The position numbers and the translations under genes are program-made. From Paenibacillus sp. FSL R5-0623 (GTDB lineage: Bacteria; Bacillota; Bacilli; Paenibacillales; Paenibacillaceae), in the NCBI RefSeq assembly GCF_037974265.1, contig NZ_CP150233.1:1364001-1428000 (forward strand): 64,000 nucleotides of DNA, in the 5' to 3' direction. This document shows, piece after piece, positions 63,552 through 64,000 of this stretch. Positions within the stretch are counted from its first letter, which is position 1; every line of letters starts with the position of its first letter. The notes below the pieces were generated by a model. That model had not been told where the DNA came from. It did no database searches and saw nothing but the letters and a program-made list of their open reading frames with translations.

Positions 63552-64000
63552 GTCCATCTCCCCAATCGAAGGAAGCGGAGATTGTTATGGACCCAAGTCT
63601 GGGGTACAATGCATCAACGATGTCAGGACAAAATGCGGATAAAGTGTATCTATTTATGAAAAGAATGCTCGATTTGCTGGGTTCTTTCATAGGTTTGATC
63701 ATTTTGTGCCCCTTGTTTGCGGTCATCGGATTACTGATCAAAATCGAGGCCCCGCAGGGGTCTGTTTTTTTTCGTCAGGTACGGGTCGGACAGAATGGAA
63801 AAGAGTTCCACATGTACAAATTCAGGTCCATGGTTGCGAATGCAGAAGATCTGCTGGAACAGCTGATTGATCAGAATGAAGTGAACGGGAATATGTTCAA
63901 AATGAAAAATGATCCCCGCATTACCCGGATTGGCAAGTTCATTCGGAAAACCAGTCTGGATGAGTTGCCACAGTTGTGGAACGTGTTCAGAGGAGAGATG
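63548..64000 (+). CDS. Undecaprenyl-phosphate sugar transferase (partial, runs off the window)
   Basis: The visible 151 residues include a membrane helix (about 41-62; [20 protein letters not shown]) and the bacterial sugar transferase core ([25 protein letters not shown], then [30 protein letters not shown]). It transfers the first sugar phosphate to the lipid carrier in exopolysaccharide synthesis. The ATG overlaps the gtaB stop (ATGA). The 3' end lies beyond the window. Confidence 0.93.
   Translation, partial: MSPSPQSKEAEIVMDPSLGYNASTMSGQNADKVYLFMKRMLDLLGSFIGLIILCPLFAVIGLLIKIEAPQGSVFFRQVRVGQNGKEFHMYKFRSMVANAEDLLEQLIDQNEVNGNMFKMKNDPRITRIGKFIRKTSLDELPQLWNVFRGEM

Overview
The window looks like a chromosomal segment of a Paenibacillus-type Firmicute. 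This is inferred from strong GGAGG ribosome-binding sites, Bacillus-like gene families (PBSX tail genes, yhgE, ywqC/D/E, gtaB, a SleB-like hydrolase, a CIRCE operator) and moderate base composition. No rRNA, tRNA or CRISPR array was seen. The species is not determinable from sequence reading alone.

Region 1 (about 1.9-29.5 kb) holds two complete, diverged PBSX-type contractile-tail modules in tandem on the + strand. Module 1 (2000-13870) has tail terminator, YkzM-like protein, sheath, tube, tail-assembly chaperone, tape measure, LysM protein, hub, XkdR, XkdS, baseplate wedge J, XkdU, fibre and a fibre-associated protein. Module 2 (14091-27630) repeats the order with different proteins and a longer receptor-binding segment. 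Only module 2 is followed by lysis genes (holin 27705, GH25 lysozyme 28564). No capsid, portal, terminase, integrase or replication genes are present, so the best reading is a double R-type tailocin (phage tail-like bacteriocin) with one shared lysis cassette. Both chaperone genes end in the same A AAA AAC slippery heptamer and open into a -1 frame, giving predicted gpG/gpGT-type frameshift products.

Region 2 (30-45 kb) has a peptide-type ABC transporter (binding lipoprotein and two permeases, no ATPases), an evolving hexanucleotide satellite, htpG behind a perfect CIRCE operator and a 500-nt leader, a dGTPase, a flavin-dependent oxidoreductase, a chemoreceptor, an intact IS3-family insertion (3-bp target duplication) and a TRM11-like methyltransferase. 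A roughly 135-bp structured repeat occurs four times (4.8, 28.3, 35.4 and 37.8 kb); its long hairpin changes sequence between copies while keeping pairing.

Region 3 (45-59 kb) has a 2-hydroxyacid dehydrogenase, an RNA 2',3'-cyclic phosphodiesterase, a SleB-like hydrolase, a diacylglycerol-glucosyltransferase-like enzyme, a TetR regulator with yhgE (both preceded by the same TGACC-N13-GGTCA palindrome), and gltB without gltD. Region 4 (58.7-64 kb) has an XRE regulator with a GATAC-N5-GTATC operator, a PilZ-like small protein, and the start of an exopolysaccharide cluster: tyrosine phosphatase, chain-length/kinase-activator protein, tyrosine kinase, gtaB and a truncated sugar transferase.
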